Shown here: piece by piece, positions 29,696 to 38,571 of the stretch
Layout of the letters: every line of letters begins with the position of its first letter
Numbering within the stretch: position 1 is the first letter of the stretch
Assembly (NCBI GenBank): GCA_041501225.1
Contig: JBGQNR010000006.1
Location: 1 to 64,000, forward strand
Origin: JAFNAG01 sp041501225
GTDB lineage: Bacteria; Acidobacteriota; UBA6911
Direction of reading: 5' to 3'
Length of the DNA stretch: 64,000 nt
Program-made: the position numbers and the translations under genes
Notes under the pieces: model-generated
Databases searched by the model: none
What the model was told of the DNA's origin: nothing
The model's input: only the letters and a program-made list of their open reading frames with translations

Positions 29696-30157
29696 TCAAA
29701 AGCAGCCACGAAGAGAACGAAACGATAAAACCGCCTGCAAAATCTCATCGCAGAGGTTGCAGAGAGATTGAACCGCAGATAAAGGCAGAGGAACGCACAT
29801 ATCGGACGAGACCTTGCTGCGACCCTCTCCGGCGCGGCCTCCGGCCACGGTCCTGGTTCGGGTGCCGTGAGAAAGAGCGCAGACAGGGCAAAGGCCCTTT
29901 ATGTGCGCCTGCAGGCGTTCTTTCTCACGGCACCCGAACCAGGACCGTGCAACGCAAAGCGTTGGCGCCGGAGAGGGTCGCAGCAAGGCCTCGTCCGGCC
30001 AACCTAAGCAACGGATCAGCGTTCCTCTGCGTTCATCTGCGGTCGATATCCGTGCCTCGTCAGTGAAAAATCCTTCGAAGCCCGCGACGCATTTGCAGAC
30101 ATACAGTAGGAATGCTGCACCAGAGCGATGTTTTGTGTTTTTCGTGGCTGCCTTTGC
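29696..30157. repeat. Nested four-tier inverted repeat (about 460 bp)
   Basis: Fills most of the 600-bp spacer between fucI and gsk. Arm pairs from outside in: 29696-29723 with 30130-30157 (degenerate, CAGCCACGAA core); 29772-29796 with 30019-30043 (25 bp, two mismatches); 29803-29835 with 29965-29997 (33 bp, one mismatch); 29846-29880 with 29915-29949 (35 bp, one mismatch). A short GGGC-AAA-GCCC-type hairpin lies at about 29885-29899. No convincing protein is encoded; open frames here arise from the repeat. The near-perfect inner arms suggest selection or recent origin. Confidence 0.85.
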
Positions 30158-30220
30158 ATTTTCCAGCCAGAGCGCAAAGAGACCACGGAGGAAGTCCTGC
30201 GCGCCGGCACGGGAGCGCTG

Positions 30221-31504
30221 CTATGGTTCCGGTTCGCCCTTGCTCAGTCCCTCGGCGGAATTGAGCCGGGGAGGGCTCTTCAGAACCTCGTAGCAGACTG
30301 AGTTGGCATACTTCGCGATTTGCGCGATCGAGGAATATGTGAGATAGGACTCGCGGTGTTTTTCGCTCTCCGGCACCTGGCCGCGGCTGTAGGTATTTGC
30401 ACAGATATCGTGAATGAGGGCAGCCAGGGCTGCGTCGCCCGCGCCGTTGGTACTTTCGAAATGTGCGGGCCCTCCCAGGTAAGGATTAATGTGGGTATAA
30501 ATTTTCATAGGGCATTCGCAGTCTTTTCTTCTCTGCACCCGAGAGTATTCGTATTTGTTGTAGTTGGTGATTCCCTTGGAGTGGAGCTCGTAGCCGGTTT
30601 TGCGACGATTCTTCTCGTCCACCCATCCGCCGATGTAGAGACCCTTCTTGCCGTCTGTGATCAAAACCATGTCGGTGTAGCCCAGGATCTCGTCCAGAGC
30701 CAGGATCGGATTCTCGTTCTGGACCAGCGCCAATGCCTCTTCGGCGTTCATCGCGGCTACGTTGACACCGCTTTTCAAAAGCTGAAATGCAAACTCCCTC
30801 TTTTCCTCGACAAGTGCGGCCAAGCCCAGGCTGAGCACCACAGGTAACCCGGCATCCCAAGCCGTGCGCATTAGCATTCTCTGGGCTTCGTGGATGGGGT
30901 CATCCTGGTTCCGAAAGAGGAAGAGGGAGGCGACGGCGCAGGATGAACGGCGGATCAGATCCAAGGGGAGCGCAGGCGCGGGGTAGAGATTGGCGATTCC
31001 GGGAGCGATCGCGAAGCTGCGCTCTCCATCGGGAGCGACGAAGGTGATGGCTCTGCCGATCGGGCCGGCGCCCAGCTGCATCTGATCCAGAATCACCAGC
31101 GGCGACGTCGTCCGAACGTAGCGGAACGCATGATCCGAGAGCCGGATGTTCTCGCTTATCATGCCCAGGAGAAGAGATTCACGGCCCGAAAGCACGGAAT
31201 AATTGTGCAGCGTGTTTCCCACTGCGCCGCCGGCATTGGAGGATCGAATAAGGCCGTGCTCGAGTCCATACCTGTCGATCTCGTTGATTTCATGATCCGG
31301 GAGATGGACGGAATATTGTTTGCTCAGGCCGAAGCGGTTCAGAACTGCGTTGTCGCACTTGAAGACGATGTCGACAATGGTTTGATCGATACCCACGACA
31401 TCATAGGCCTGCAGGCCGGTATCGGGCTCATCGTCCAGAAAATTCTCAGCAGTTTTTGTGGAAGGGAAAAAGTGGGTCCGCCTTCGTTGGCCGGGAGATC
31501 TCAT
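30221..31504 (-). CDS. gsk: Inosine-guanosine kinase
   Basis: PfkB-family kinase that phosphorylates guanosine and inosine for purine salvage. About 427 aa against 434 in E. coli Gsk, with homology over the full length: N-terminal MRSPGQRRRTHFFP, VVGIDQTIVDI, AGGAVGNTLHNYSVL, GPIGRAITFVAPDGERSFAI, NYNKYEYSRVQRRKDCECPM and the catalytic STNGAGDAALAALIHDI. I choose the second of two consecutive ATGs because GGAGC then has better spacing. Transcribed toward the nested repeat. Gsk of this type is best known from Gammaproteobacteria. Confidence 0.93.
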   Translation of the reverse strand: MRSPGQRRRTHFFPSTKTAENFLDDEPDTGLQAYDVVGIDQTIVDIVFKCDNAVLNRFGLSKQYSVHLPDHEINEIDRYGLEHGLIRSSNAGGAVGNTLHNYSVLSGRESLLLGMISENIRLSDHAFRYVRTTSPLVILDQMQLGAGPIGRAITFVAPDGERSFAIAPGIANLYPAPALPLDLIRRSSCAVASLFLFRNQDDPIHEAQRMLMRTAWDAGLPVVLSLGLAALVEEKREFAFQLLKSGVNVAAMNAEEALALVQNENPILALDEILGYTDMVLITDGKKGLYIGGWVDEKNRRKTGYELHSKGITNYNKYEYSRVQRRKDCECPMKIYTHINPYLGGPAHFESTNGAGDAALAALIHDICANTYSRGQVPESEKHRESYLTYSSIAQIAKYANSVCYEVLKSPPRLNSAEGLSKGEPEP

Positions 31505-31608
31505 CATGGGCTCCGTTTTTCGGTGGTGCGCCGGCAGCAGTTTTTAGGGTGTTCTTTTCGAAACGTCAACGGCAAGGTATCGTACATCAAGACAGAACGG
31601 AGGAAAGT

Positions 31609-32013
31609 ATGAAAAGAGCGACCATTCTTGCCCTTTTGGGATTACTCATGACCGTTATGGCCGGGGTACTCTTCGCACAGTTCCCGGACATCAGTGCAAC
31701 CTGGGTGGGGACAACCGATTTTCCCAATACCCCTAATGAAGATCCTGTAACGCTGGTCCTGAAAAAGGCAGGAACCTCCTATACCGGCACGATCACGGTG
31801 GCCACGGCCAAAGAGGTCCCCTTGGAGAATTTCAAGATCGAGGATGAAGACACATTCAGCTTTGACTTCGTGATGCCTATAGGGAATGACAAAGTGAAAG
31901 TCAAAGCGAGACTTGATGTCATAAGCGATAAGGTGGATGGCAACAAGCTGATGGGCGGATGGTACATGGAATCCGGCGACTACGGCAGCCTGGATCTGAC
32001 CCGCAAAAAATAG
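31609..32013 (+). CDS. Small secreted protein of unknown function
   Basis: 134 aa from ATG 31609 with a strong GGAGGAAAG site. Signal peptide MKRATILALLGLLMTVMAGV, cleavage near LFAQ. The mature part looks like a small beta barrel (alternating strands: ISATWVGTTDF, VTLVLKKAGTSYTGTITV, FSFDFVMPIG, KVKVKARLDV), similar in feel to lipocalin-like or DUF-type periplasmic proteins. I do not recognise the family. It starts 102 bp from the divergent gsk gene and precedes the oxidoreductase gene by 83 bp. Confidence 0.75.
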   Translation: MKRATILALLGLLMTVMAGVLFAQFPDISATWVGTTDFPNTPNEDPVTLVLKKAGTSYTGTITVATAKEVPLENFKIEDEDTFSFDFVMPIGNDKVKVKARLDVISDKVDGNKLMGGWYMESGDYGSLDLTRKK

Positions 32014-32096
32014 TGCGCAGCCACGCAATCCGATACTTCTGCATACCTGGAAAACCTGGGGCGCATCCTGGCTACATAGAAAGGGAGTTGCATCCT

Positions 32097-33368
32097 ATGG
32101 TTTTATGGAGCGACCCTGATTCTCCATCTGCGCCGCAACTTGAAGGCACAGTAAGCGCGGATGTGGCCATTGTCGGGGGTGGATTCGCCGGACTGTCCTG
32201 CGCGCGCCATCTCAAAGAAGCGGATCCATCCCTGGATATTGCCCTGGTGGAGCGTGACCAGGTTGGGTCCGGCGCGAGCGGGCGCAACGCCGGCATCATT
32301 TCTCCCTTTCTTCCGATTACCTGGCTGATCGATTGCTCGGCAAGCCTGCAGCGGCTTGATGACATCCGATTTGCCTCACGCTACATCGCCGGAGAGACAC
32401 GATCGCTCATTCAGCTGATTCAGGGCGAGGCAATCGCTTGTGACTTGCGCGCGTCGAAGATCATCACTACGGGAGCCGGCGGCCTCTATCAACGCCAGCT
32501 CGCGCTCATCGGCGAACGATGCCTGCTGGCCGGCGTTCCCGGTCATATCGCAACACCGGCTGAGCTGCGGGCGACCATTCCTTACCCTGCGCATGGAGGG
32601 TATGTGCTGGATGGGTATGCCATCCAGCCGCTTGCTCTTGTCCAAGGGTTGCGGCGATACATCCAGCGGCTCGGCATCCGCCTTTATGAAAACACGCGCG
32701 TGACTGGCCTGCGTCCGGCGCACACCGGCGTGGATGTGCTGACCCATGCCGGTGCCTGCGTGAAGGCCGGCAAGGTGATCGTCGCGACGAACGCTTACAC
32801 GCACCAGCTCGGACTCAACCAGCGCGTTCCCAAGCCGGTGATTACCTATATGCTCGCAACCGCCCCCCTGGATCGAGCGCGCCTCGAACAACTTGGCCTT
32901 GAAAACCAGACGATTGTGGACATCGGAGGGGAATACTTTTATGCACGGCTGTATCAGAACCGGCTGCTGTTTGGCGGATTTGATCGGCCGGATTCCACTG
33001 CAGAGGCGCTTTCGGATCGCGACGAGCCCTACCACCGGCGCCTGCGCACGAAGATGATACGCCGCTTTCCCCTCCTGAGCGACGCAGCGATCGAGGCGGC
33101 CTGGGGCGGCCCGTATCATGAGACCCGGACGCATGTGCCGATTATCCGAGCCCTGGGAAATATGCCCGATGTGATTCTGAACATCGGGTATGGCGGGGTC
33201 GGCGTTTCACTCACCCAGTTCTCCGGCCGGATCGTGGCGGGACTCATCCTGGGTACTGCGCACAGGGACCCGGACTCCGAGCGGATGCACGCCATTTACG
33301 CCTCCACACGATTCCCGGTGAAAGAGGGGATCAAGCTGGGATGGCGTCTCCTGCGCTCCCTGATTTAG
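32097..33368 (+). CDS. FAD-dependent oxidoreductase (DAO family)
   Basis: 423 aa, start at ATG 32097 (MVLWSDPDSPSAPQLEG) after GGGAG. The Rossmann dinucleotide-binding motif is VAIVGGGFAGLSCARHL, and SGASGRNAGIISPFLPI is the flavin-contacting segment of glycine/D-amino-acid oxidase-like enzymes (compare PuuB/OrdL-type oxidases). The C-terminal GYGGVGVSLTQFSGRIVAGL closes the FAD site. It probably oxidises an amine or amino acid; substrate unknown. Converges on the next gene with a 30-bp gap. Confidence 0.9.
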   Translation: MVLWSDPDSPSAPQLEGTVSADVAIVGGGFAGLSCARHLKEADPSLDIALVERDQVGSGASGRNAGIISPFLPITWLIDCSASLQRLDDIRFASRYIAGETRSLIQLIQGEAIACDLRASKIITTGAGGLYQRQLALIGERCLLAGVPGHIATPAELRATIPYPAHGGYVLDGYAIQPLALVQGLRRYIQRLGIRLYENTRVTGLRPAHTGVDVLTHAGACVKAGKVIVATNAYTHQLGLNQRVPKPVITYMLATAPLDRARLEQLGLENQTIVDIGGEYFYARLYQNRLLFGGFDRPDSTAEALSDRDEPYHRRLRTKMIRRFPLLSDAAIEAAWGGPYHETRTHVPIIRALGNMPDVILNIGYGGVGVSLTQFSGRIVAGLILGTAHRDPDSERMHAIYASTRFPVKEGIKLGWRLLRSLI

Positions 33369-33398
33369 GGGGCTCGAGCCGGATTTTCGGGCGGGCTC

Positions 33399-35603
33399 CT
33401 AGCTCCTGAATATCAGCTGCCACAGGCCGCTTGAGCTATGGACCGAGGTCAGGGCATGGGCCACACGCAGCATATCCGCGCCTCTTGGATAGATCAAATA
33501 TCGTCCTTCCCAGTGGGGCGCAAACTTGTTCTTGAACTGAAATAGGTTTTTGTATCCGTAAACCGAGTTTATGTTTTCGAAGAGCAGTGCCATACCCCGC
33601 TCCAGCGTTCCCTGCGATTCCGGGATGCTCTGCAGCGGGGCATTCGCGAGGCTTGCCCTGCAAAATCCTTCCGCCTGAAGCTGCAACAGCGATTCTGCGA
33701 TCAGTTGATCCATAGTGCCCGGATTAGATTGGCTGCGCCGCCGCATCAGGTCCAGGACAACCGCGGTGTGCCCGTGATAAGGCAACCAGGAGCAAAACGC
33801 CTGGACCTTGCCGTCCAATATGGCAAAGAACACCGGCACACACTTCAAGGAATCCAGAGAAAACCGCCCCAGGGTGAAGCCCATTTCGCCCATGTGCTTC
33901 TCGGAAAGCCACTCCTGAGAAATGAATTCAAGCTGCTCGCCTATGGCCGAATCGGTGCGATGGCTGCCATCGTAACGATGCACCGTCATGCCTGTTTTGG
34001 CGATCTTGTGCACCATGGTTCGAAGATGGGCCCTCTTGCCTCCTGCCAGTGAAAACTCCCGTAAATCGAGGATGGCCTCTTCCGCTATTTTGATGGAGCG
34101 CAGATCATAGGATTGATATGCGGGCAGGTTGGCTTCCGAGGCATCATAGATGCATGCCGTCCAGCCATTGTGCTCACAGTATTCCAGGTATCCCAGAACC
34201 GCTGCCTTGAAATGATCTTCAGAAGCCAAGGGGTCCCCACAGGCGAAAGCCACATTTCCGCGAGTCGCATACGCCACAAGGCCCTGGCCTTCTGCTACCA
34301 GCAGGTGGTGCTTGTCGCTCTGGATCGCAAAAGCAGCGGGTGAAAAGCGGCCATGTTTGCTGAAAATACCTTGAATAACGCCTGGATTGGCTTCCATCCT
34401 GCGCCGCATGATCACGGGGCGCAAGATCAGGAATAGGAGATACAGACGGGCAATCCACCCTGCGATCTGGAGCGATCCCAGGAAGCGCGCTGCATTTGCG
34501 GTTTTTGACACTACATGGGGTTCGAGAATGAGGATTCCAGATCGAAACGCTTCCTTGATGGGGCTGGACTGATTAAGCCATTGATAGCTGTCGGCTCTGC
34601 GACTCAAGCCGATGTAGCCGTACAAAAACACCACCGCAAAGAGCAAAGGGAACATCCACAGGACCCGCCGCAGTGAAGCCGGATCGGTGCGGGCATAGTA
34701 GCGCTTGCGAAAATAAAACAGGTAGAGGAGCAGGAGTGCTGCGACCAGCGAGTGCTGGAGATCGAACGCACGGGTGATGTGAGTCACAATGGAGACCAGC
34801 AGGGCAAGCACGGCGACGTACCAGGCGAGTTCCTTGCGCTTCGCCAGGCTGCGCGTCACCTGCAGGAGCGCGATGCCGGAAAAAATCAGCAGGGGTCGGC
34901 TCGGTTGTGCGACTGCCAGCGGGAGCCATGCCCGCAGGCCCTGGAATGTGGCGCGAGATCGCGGCCAAATTGCAGAAAGGAGATTCAGCGCGCCCATGCA
35001 TGCGATCAAAGACGGCGCCAGGATGTGGAGGTCGGAGAGCTCGAAATCCTCGAACCACTCGCCGCGCCGGATATGCCGAAACACCAGCAAAAGAGCTGCA
35101 AGCAACGCCAATCCAAGCACGATCCACCATTGGGATTGCGCGATGCCGGAGAGCATTCGCTGGGCCAGATCCCCGAAATAGAATCCCAGGAGAGCCATGG
35201 GGATAGCCCACAGTATGCCGGCGGTCCAGTTGAGAGCCGTGTAGCGCAAGACCGGCATGCCAAAGGCGCCGCACGCCGCTGGAATGATAATGCGGAAGCC
35301 GAAGGCGAAACGGCTGCCGATCAACATCCAGTCGGCATACCGGCTCATCCAATTCTCGACCCTCTGGAAATGAGGATTATCGCGGAATCGTTTTTCCAGC
35401 CAGGCGCGCCCGCGCGCCCGGGCCATCAAATAGTAAATCTGATTCGCTGTTGAGTTCGCTGAAACGGCAATCAGCATGACGAGCGGCAGATACAGAATGC
35501 CGCGGTGGGCAAGAAACGCGGCGCCCAACAGGAAAACCTCCCCCTCGACCATCACACCAAAGAACAACAGGAGATAACCGTATCTGAGGAGAAGAGCTTC
35601 CAT
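33399..35603 (-). CDS. DedA (VTT) and DUF2156 fusion: membrane protein with MprF-like aminoacyltransferase domain
   Basis: 734 aa. Residues about 1-170 are a DedA/VTT-type membrane domain (GYLLLFFGVMVEGEVFLLG, and SRFAFGFRIIIPAACGAFGM with the Arg/Pro motif of the family). About 200-400 hold further membrane helices like those of MprF-type proteins. About 420-734 match the soluble DUF2156 GNAT-like domain of lysyl-phosphatidylglycerol synthases (FAIQSDKHHLLVAEGQGLVA, VAFACGDPLA, MGFTLGRFS, LDLMRRRSQSNPGTMDQLI). Such domains transfer amino acids from aminoacyl-tRNA to lipids; DedA proteins flip lipids. The fusion would make and move a modified lipid. Function inferred. Confidence 0.82.
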   Translation of the reverse strand: MEALLLRYGYLLLFFGVMVEGEVFLLGAAFLAHRGILYLPLVMLIAVSANSTANQIYYLMARARGRAWLEKRFRDNPHFQRVENWMSRYADWMLIGSRFAFGFRIIIPAACGAFGMPVLRYTALNWTAGILWAIPMALLGFYFGDLAQRMLSGIAQSQWWIVLGLALLAALLLVFRHIRRGEWFEDFELSDLHILAPSLIACMGALNLLSAIWPRSRATFQGLRAWLPLAVAQPSRPLLIFSGIALLQVTRSLAKRKELAWYVAVLALLVSIVTHITRAFDLQHSLVAALLLLYLFYFRKRYYARTDPASLRRVLWMFPLLFAVVFLYGYIGLSRRADSYQWLNQSSPIKEAFRSGILILEPHVVSKTANAARFLGSLQIAGWIARLYLLFLILRPVIMRRRMEANPGVIQGIFSKHGRFSPAAFAIQSDKHHLLVAEGQGLVAYATRGNVAFACGDPLASEDHFKAAVLGYLEYCEHNGWTACIYDASEANLPAYQSYDLRSIKIAEEAILDLREFSLAGGKRAHLRTMVHKIAKTGMTVHRYDGSHRTDSAIGEQLEFISQEWLSEKHMGEMGFTLGRFSLDSLKCVPVFFAILDGKVQAFCSWLPYHGHTAVVLDLMRRRSQSNPGTMDQLIAESLLQLQAEGFCRASLANAPLQSIPESQGTLERGMALLFENINSVYGYKNLFQFKNKFAPHWEGRYLIYPRGADMLRVAHALTSVHSSSGLWQLIFRS

Positions 35604-35818
35604 GACTATTCTGGTCGAATCCGCAAAGAAATGCCCGTCAGCCGATGTTGCGCAGGCTATGATTCAACATAACCTGCATCCACTTGCCAGCTCGCCGGCC
35701 TTTATCGAGGCAGACTGAGGGCCACAGGCTGCGACCCTATTATAAACAAATCCGTGCCCTATGGAATCGGAAGAGGGAGGAATCGAGGAATTTGGAGGGA
35801 CAAACCTAAAAACAAACC

Positions 35819-35851
35819 GGGCAGGGCCCCGATCTGCATGGAACCCTGCCC
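35819..35851 (-). terminator. Probable rho-independent terminator
   Basis: GGGCAGGG (35819-35826) pairs with CCCTGCCC (35844-35851). Read on the minus strand the stem is followed by GGTTTGTTTTTAGG, a T-rich tail, and it stands 27 bp after the stop of the PDZ gene at 35879. Confidence 0.6.
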
Positions 35852-35878
35852 AACGTGCTATGCATTTGTTTCTCAGTG

Positions 35879-36298
35879 TCAGGATAGCTCGAAGGCCAGG
35901 AACAGGATCTGGTCATTCCGCATCACCTTTAACCTGACCACGTCTCCGCTCTTCAACCTCTGTACCGCAGCCATCAGGTCGGAGGCGTTGCTCACCGTGT
36001 CCTGGTTGATGCCGCGAATCACATCCCCGGGACGGACGCCGGCTTCATCTGCCGGACTGTCGGGCTGGACTTCGGTGACGAGTGCCCCAACGCTGGAGGA
36101 AAGGTTCATCTGACGCGCGGCCTGGGGATTTATGTTTTCGACAGTCACCCCGAGCTTTCCATGCCGCTGCGTGCTCGAGGACTGGAAGTTTTCGGCCATG
36201 TCTGCAGGCCTCTCTCCGATCACGCGTCCTTCTCTCAAACTGAAGCCGGGAGAAAATTCATGATGGGGAAGCGGCACAGCACGGCAAGGATGAGGCAA
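35879..36298 (-). pseudogene. PDZ-domain remnant of an HtrA/DegP-like protease
   Basis: The last about 100 codons form one PDZ domain: KLGVTVENINPQAARQMNL, GALVTEVQPDSPADEAGVRP, GDVIRGINQDTVSNASDLMA and a closing LKVMRNDQILFLAFEL. This is the usual second PDZ of HtrA proteases, which begin with a signal peptide and a trypsin-like domain; neither is present. Preceding residues (GRVIGERPADMAENFQ) resemble the linker after the first PDZ. The sequence before that has no homology. A shorter expressed product from ATG 36199 (MAENFQSS, AGAGG upstream) is possible and could be a stand-alone PDZ adaptor. Confidence 0.6.
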
Positions 36299-36491
36299 CG
36301 GCAGAGGACAATTCGTGAGGGGGCGTGCAGCGGAGTGTCGATTCAGGCTTGCTTATCAAGATCAAAACTTGCAATTCGGCTGGGAACCTCTAAAATAGCG
36401 GGGCATCATACGAAGGACTCATTAGAGCATGGGTTAGCATTCAGAATGCCGGATGCCTGGTAGAGCACGCGGTGCGGTTTGTCAGGGCGGG

Positions 36492-38543
36492 ATGAAGCAT
36501 CGGCAGGGAGACGAGGAGTTGAGTTCAGGCTCCGAGGAACATTCGGATTCCCGTACGCTTCGGGCGCGCCAGGAACAGCCTGAGGCGCCGCTGGAAAAGT
36601 CTGCCGTAACCCTCCACCAGGAAAACGGGACCGCGGTCCAGCAGCGACTCGTCGAGTCCGCGCCGCCGCGATCCTGGCGCAGCTGGTTTATTGGACGGCC
36701 ACTCCCGACCGCCGATGCGCCGCATCAGACCGTGGGCAAGGCTGTCGGGCTTGCCATCTTCGCGTCGGATGCGCTCTCCTCCACCGCTTACGCCACCCAG
36801 GAAATGCTGGTCGTGCTTGCTGCGGCAGGCACGATGGCTTTCGGGGCCGTGTTTCCGATTTCAATCGCGATTGCCTTCCTCCTTTTGATCGTCACCCTTT
36901 CTTATGAACAGACGGTTCATGCCTATCCCAGTGGCGGCGGTTCGTATATCGTGGCTCGTGACAATCTGGGTGAGCTGCCGGCGCGCACAGCAGGTGCGGC
37001 CCTGATGACCGACTACGTGCTGACGGTGGCCGTATCCATGTCGTCGGGCGTGGCTCAAATCGTTTCGGCATTTCATGTGCTGTTTCCTTACCGGGTCGCC
37101 ATTACCGTAGGGCTGGTGTTTTTCGTTATGCTGATGAATCTGCGCGGGGTCAGGGAATCCGGCCGCGCCTTTGCCGTGCCCACCTACTTCTTCATCACCA
37201 CCATGTACGCGACAGTCATCATCGGCCTGTTCAGATACCTGATGGGATCGCTTGGCGTGGTGTCTGATCCTCCGCCGATTCAAACCGTGATGGAGTTGCA
37301 GACGCTCACGCCGTTCCTGGTTCTGCATGCCTTCGCCAACGGCACCTCCGCTTTGACAGGAGTGGAAGCAATTTCCAATGGCATCACGGCTTTCAAAGAG
37401 CCGCGCAGCCGGAATGCCGGCATAACCTTGATCTGGATGTCTTCCATTCTGGGCAGCCTCTTCCTCGGGATTTCTTTCCTTGCCATGCATATCGGGGCCG
37501 TGCCGTCGGAGCAGGAAACGGTCATTTCTCAGTTGATACGCCTGGTCATGGGAGGCCGGGGTGGTTTTTACCTGGCCACGATCGCAGCGACCTCCGTCAT
37601 TCTGATCATGGCCTGCAATACTTCATTTGCAGGATTCCCGCGCTTGAGCGCGATGATGGCGGCCGACGGTTTTCTGCCGCGCCAACTGGCGTATCGCGGC
37701 AGCAGGCTGGTCTACTCGCGCGGCATCATTGTCCTGGCCTTGATCGCGTCGCTTCTGATCGTTGCTTTTAATGCCAGCGTCACCGGACTGATCCCCCTTT
37801 ACGCCATCGGCGTTTTCCTCGCGTTCACCCTATCGCAGGCAGGCTTGGCGCGCCGGTGGTGGAAGGTCGGCCGGCTTCAGCCGGGACAGGAAGTCCAGGA
37901 ACGGGGATCCATACTCTGCTACGAGCGTGGGTGGAAGCTGAAGATGGTCGTCAATGGGATGGGTGCGATCTGCACCGCCATCGTCGTGATCGTGTTCTCG
38001 GTCACCAAGTTCTTTGAAGGAGCCTGGATTGTCCTGATTCTGATACCCTTGATGGTTATGACATTGCAGGGGATTCACAGGCACTATCAGCGGTTGAGCC
38101 AGAACCTGTCGCTGGAGAACTTCGGCGAACCGCCGCCGGTGCCGCGCCATCGCATCATTCTGCCCATCAGTTCGGTGCACCGCGGGACGCTGGCCGCCCT
38201 GCGCTACGCCCAGATGCTTTCCGAAGATGTGACCGCTGTGCACGTTTCGATCGACCCGCAGGAAGCGGAGCGGGTGCGGCAGGCGTGGGGATTATGGGGG
38301 AAAGGGGTGCGCCTGGTCATCCTGGAGTCGCCCTATCGCATGTTCCTGGAGCCGCTGCTTCAATATATCGATTTGATTGCGGCGCAGCGGCAACCGAATG
38401 AAACCATCACCATCGTGGTGCCGCAGTTTGTGCCCAAGCGCTGGTTCTATAATCTTCTGCACACGCAGACGGCCATGATGTTGCGTCTGATCCTGCTGTT
38501 CAAGAAAGGAATTGTCATCACGGACGTCCCTTATCAAGTATGA
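36492..38543 (+). CDS. KimA-like APC-superfamily potassium importer
   Basis: About 683 aa from ATG 36492. The first about 70 residues are polar and low in homology. From RSWFIGRPLPTADAPHQTVG onward it follows Bacillus KimA (YdaO) closely: FASDALSSTAYATQEMLVVL, AYPSGGGSYIVARDNLGELP, LMTDYVLTVAVSMSSGV, ALTGVEAISNGITAFKEP, LIPLYAIGVFLAFTLSQAGL. After about 12 helices comes a cytosolic UspA-like domain (RHRIILPISSVHRGTLAALR, DVTAVHVSIDPQEAERVR). KimA is a high-affinity proton-coupled K+ importer controlled by c-di-AMP in Firmicutes. Here two RCK genes follow directly, giving a different likely mode of control. Amino-acid transport cannot be fully excluded. Confidence 0.85.
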   Translation: MKHRQGDEELSSGSEEHSDSRTLRARQEQPEAPLEKSAVTLHQENGTAVQQRLVESAPPRSWRSWFIGRPLPTADAPHQTVGKAVGLAIFASDALSSTAYATQEMLVVLAAAGTMAFGAVFPISIAIAFLLLIVTLSYEQTVHAYPSGGGSYIVARDNLGELPARTAGAALMTDYVLTVAVSMSSGVAQIVSAFHVLFPYRVAITVGLVFFVMLMNLRGVRESGRAFAVPTYFFITTMYATVIIGLFRYLMGSLGVVSDPPPIQTVMELQTLTPFLVLHAFANGTSALTGVEAISNGITAFKEPRSRNAGITLIWMSSILGSLFLGISFLAMHIGAVPSEQETVISQLIRLVMGGRGGFYLATIAATSVILIMACNTSFAGFPRLSAMMAADGFLPRQLAYRGSRLVYSRGIIVLALIASLLIVAFNASVTGLIPLYAIGVFLAFTLSQAGLARRWWKVGRLQPGQEVQERGSILCYERGWKLKMVVNGMGAICTAIVVIVFSVTKFFEGAWIVLILIPLMVMTLQGIHRHYQRLSQNLSLENFGEPPPVPRHRIILPISSVHRGTLAALRYAQMLSEDVTAVHVSIDPQEAERVRQAWGLWGKGVRLVILESPYRMFLEPLLQYIDLIAAQRQPNETITIVVPQFVPKRWFYNLLHTQTAMMLRLILLFKKGIVITDVPYQV

Positions 38544-38571
38544 TGAGCGGGATCTCGGGAGCGAAATTTCC

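Noticed and set aside
29536..30066. Open frame of 176 codons between fucI and gsk
   Set aside because: It runs through the nested inverted repeat and overlaps the fucI start; no conserved protein text.
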